DNA of 64,000 bases from Schistosoma mansoni. Lineage: Eukaryota; Platyhelminthes; Trematoda; Strigeidida; Schistosomatidae. The position numbers and the translations under genes are program-made. How positions within the stretch are numbered: position 1 is the stretch's first letter; every line of letters begins with the position of its first letter. The stretch covers positions 1,860,001 through 1,924,000 of the forward strand of contig NW_017386006.1 of the NCBI RefSeq assembly GCF_000237925.1, given 5' to 3'. The notes under the pieces were generated by a model. The model was given only the letters and a program-made list of their open reading frames with translations, searched no databases and had not been told where the DNA came from. Positions 63,045-64,000 of this stretch are shown here, piece after piece.

Positions 63045-63405
63045 TCATTCAGTATTGTTTGTTTGAATCTTCCCATCGATTTGTTAGGACTGCAACTGGT
63101 CAGTCTCTAATTGGCATATGTGCATACTGTGCGTATTGCCTCAATATAGCCTTAATTCACAAGCATGGTAAGCAGAGATGGATAGTGGCTAGCAGTGGAA
63201 TCCAGTTTGACGCGCGTTTCGTCCTATTTGGGACTCGTCAGCTGGATGTACCCGCATCTCAGAGTTGATGTCCATTCTGGGACTTGAACCCAGTACCCTC
63301 GCTTCAAACGCCATCGCGTTATCCACTCGGCCACTGAGTCCTGATAACCACTTGCTTGTGCGATGGGGTGAAGTTTAAATTCATTCAGTATTGTTTGTTT
63401 GAATC
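63045..63405 (-). repeat. Sm-alpha-type SINE/satellite unit with hammerhead
   Basis: One full unit: TCATTCAGTATTGTTTG recurs at 63045 and 63381, a period of 336 bp. On the minus strand: a tRNA-like head with box B (GGTTCAAGTCC, 63276-63290 region), then the hammerhead (63190-63260), then the conserved tail. Matches the known schistosome Sm-alpha family in size and content. Confidence 0.88.
63190..63260 (-). ncRNA. hammerhead ribozyme of Sm-alpha type
   Basis: Minus strand: CTGACGAG (63241-63234), stem II CCCAAATAGG-type hairpin, CGAAAC, then GTC cleavage triplet (63211-63209). All core residues are present. An extra AAA follows GTC before the stem I strand CTGGAT, which may leave a bulge at the cleavage site; activity uncertain. 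Confidence 0.8.
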
Positions 63406-64000
63406 TAAGTATATTTAGGTTTGTGTTCAGCCACTCTTACCATGGAGATCACAACAACTCCTCCTTTGTATGTGTTCGTATACACATGTAAATTGATTAA
63501 GGCGATATGATGCAATACAATACACTACATGCCTCTTAGGTTTATTATTTACTTATTTATTAAGTATTAATCTCTTGAATCTACTTGGCACTCAGCCCAC
63601 TTTATTATTTCTTACTGATTTCATATCATAAGTCTTGCACAATTGTAATTGCATTATTAGTTCTTTCAACCTAATTGATCCATATTTATTTTGTTCATGA
63701 ATCTGATCATTTCATTTAACGTATAAGCTGATTCAAATTAACACTACATATGAATCATCTCAATATTAATCCAAAGTGTTCAGGTAGAAGGCAATATACA
63801 TCGTTTAAAGTTAAAGCATGTGAATTTAGGATCGTTAAATAGAATAACATTGTTAAATTGGATATATAATTGTAGAACCTGAAAAGAATTTATTGAAAAG
63901 AAAATTCTTTATTTATATATTAATGTTTCCAATAATAATGGTCTCAGGCTTCGTGTAAAACCCTAGTGATCACTAACTTAAGTCTTTGTATCAATACAAA
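63406..64000. other. no recognised feature at window end
   Basis: AT-rich sequence after the last SINE end; nothing coding seen on either strand. Confidence 0.45.

Noticed and set aside
63265-63350. tRNA gene candidate on the minus strand (boxes A and B present)
   Set aside because: It is the head of an Sm-alpha unit, repeated elsewhere with the ribozyme, not an independent tRNA gene.

Overview
The window looks like nuclear DNA of a blood fluke (Schistosoma). It is AT-rich, with short exons between long introns. It carries the ~336 bp tRNA-headed, hammerhead-ribozyme SINE/satellite of the schistosome Sm-alpha type, and many RTE-like and other non-LTR retrotransposon fragments. The species cannot be fixed from sequence alone.

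Region 1 (about 1-36 kb, + strand) is the 3' two thirds of HUWE1, a giant HECT-type E3 ubiquitin ligase. I resolve 23 exons, 1187-34919, with consistent phases. They encode roughly 3,500 residues: a UBA domain split over two exons, a WWE domain, a very acidic low-complexity region, two UBM-like motifs of the DUF4414 type, conserved armadillo-like segments and a complete C-terminal HECT domain. The catalytic-cysteine codon is divided by the last intron. The 5' part of the gene lies before the window. A 200-N assembly gap falls inside one exon beside a coding ACT repeat, and the flanks duplicate each other. Introns hold microsatellites and retroelement debris, mostly antisense to the gene.

Region 2 (about 38.9-41.1 kb, - strand) holds a gene convergent with HUWE1, recognised as MEAF6/EAF6, a small subunit of NuA4/TIP60 and MOZ/HBO1 histone acetyltransferase complexes. 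It has four frame-consistent exons, one a 16-nt microexon. Its first coding exon is not identified. A gag/LTR-like retrotransposon piece lies upstream in the same orientation.

Region 3 (about 43.6-50.4 kb) contains a decayed but nearly full RTE-type retrotransposon on the - strand (43.7-46.7 kb). It also contains one clear + strand exon of a P5B-type transport ATPase (ATP13A2/3-like, 50218-50374), with a possible preceding exon at 47323-47465. No other ATPase exon was found.

Region 4 (about 50.4-64 kb) is repeat-rich. It includes a nested retroelement insertion with an 11-bp target-site duplication and an inverted-repeat element (52186-52695). It also has one intact single-exon rhodopsin-like GPCR (53109-54230, -) and several copies of two hammerhead-bearing tRNA-derived SINE families, including a large palindrome near 63 kb. 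If the ATPase continues beyond the window, the GPCR is nested antisense in one of its introns.
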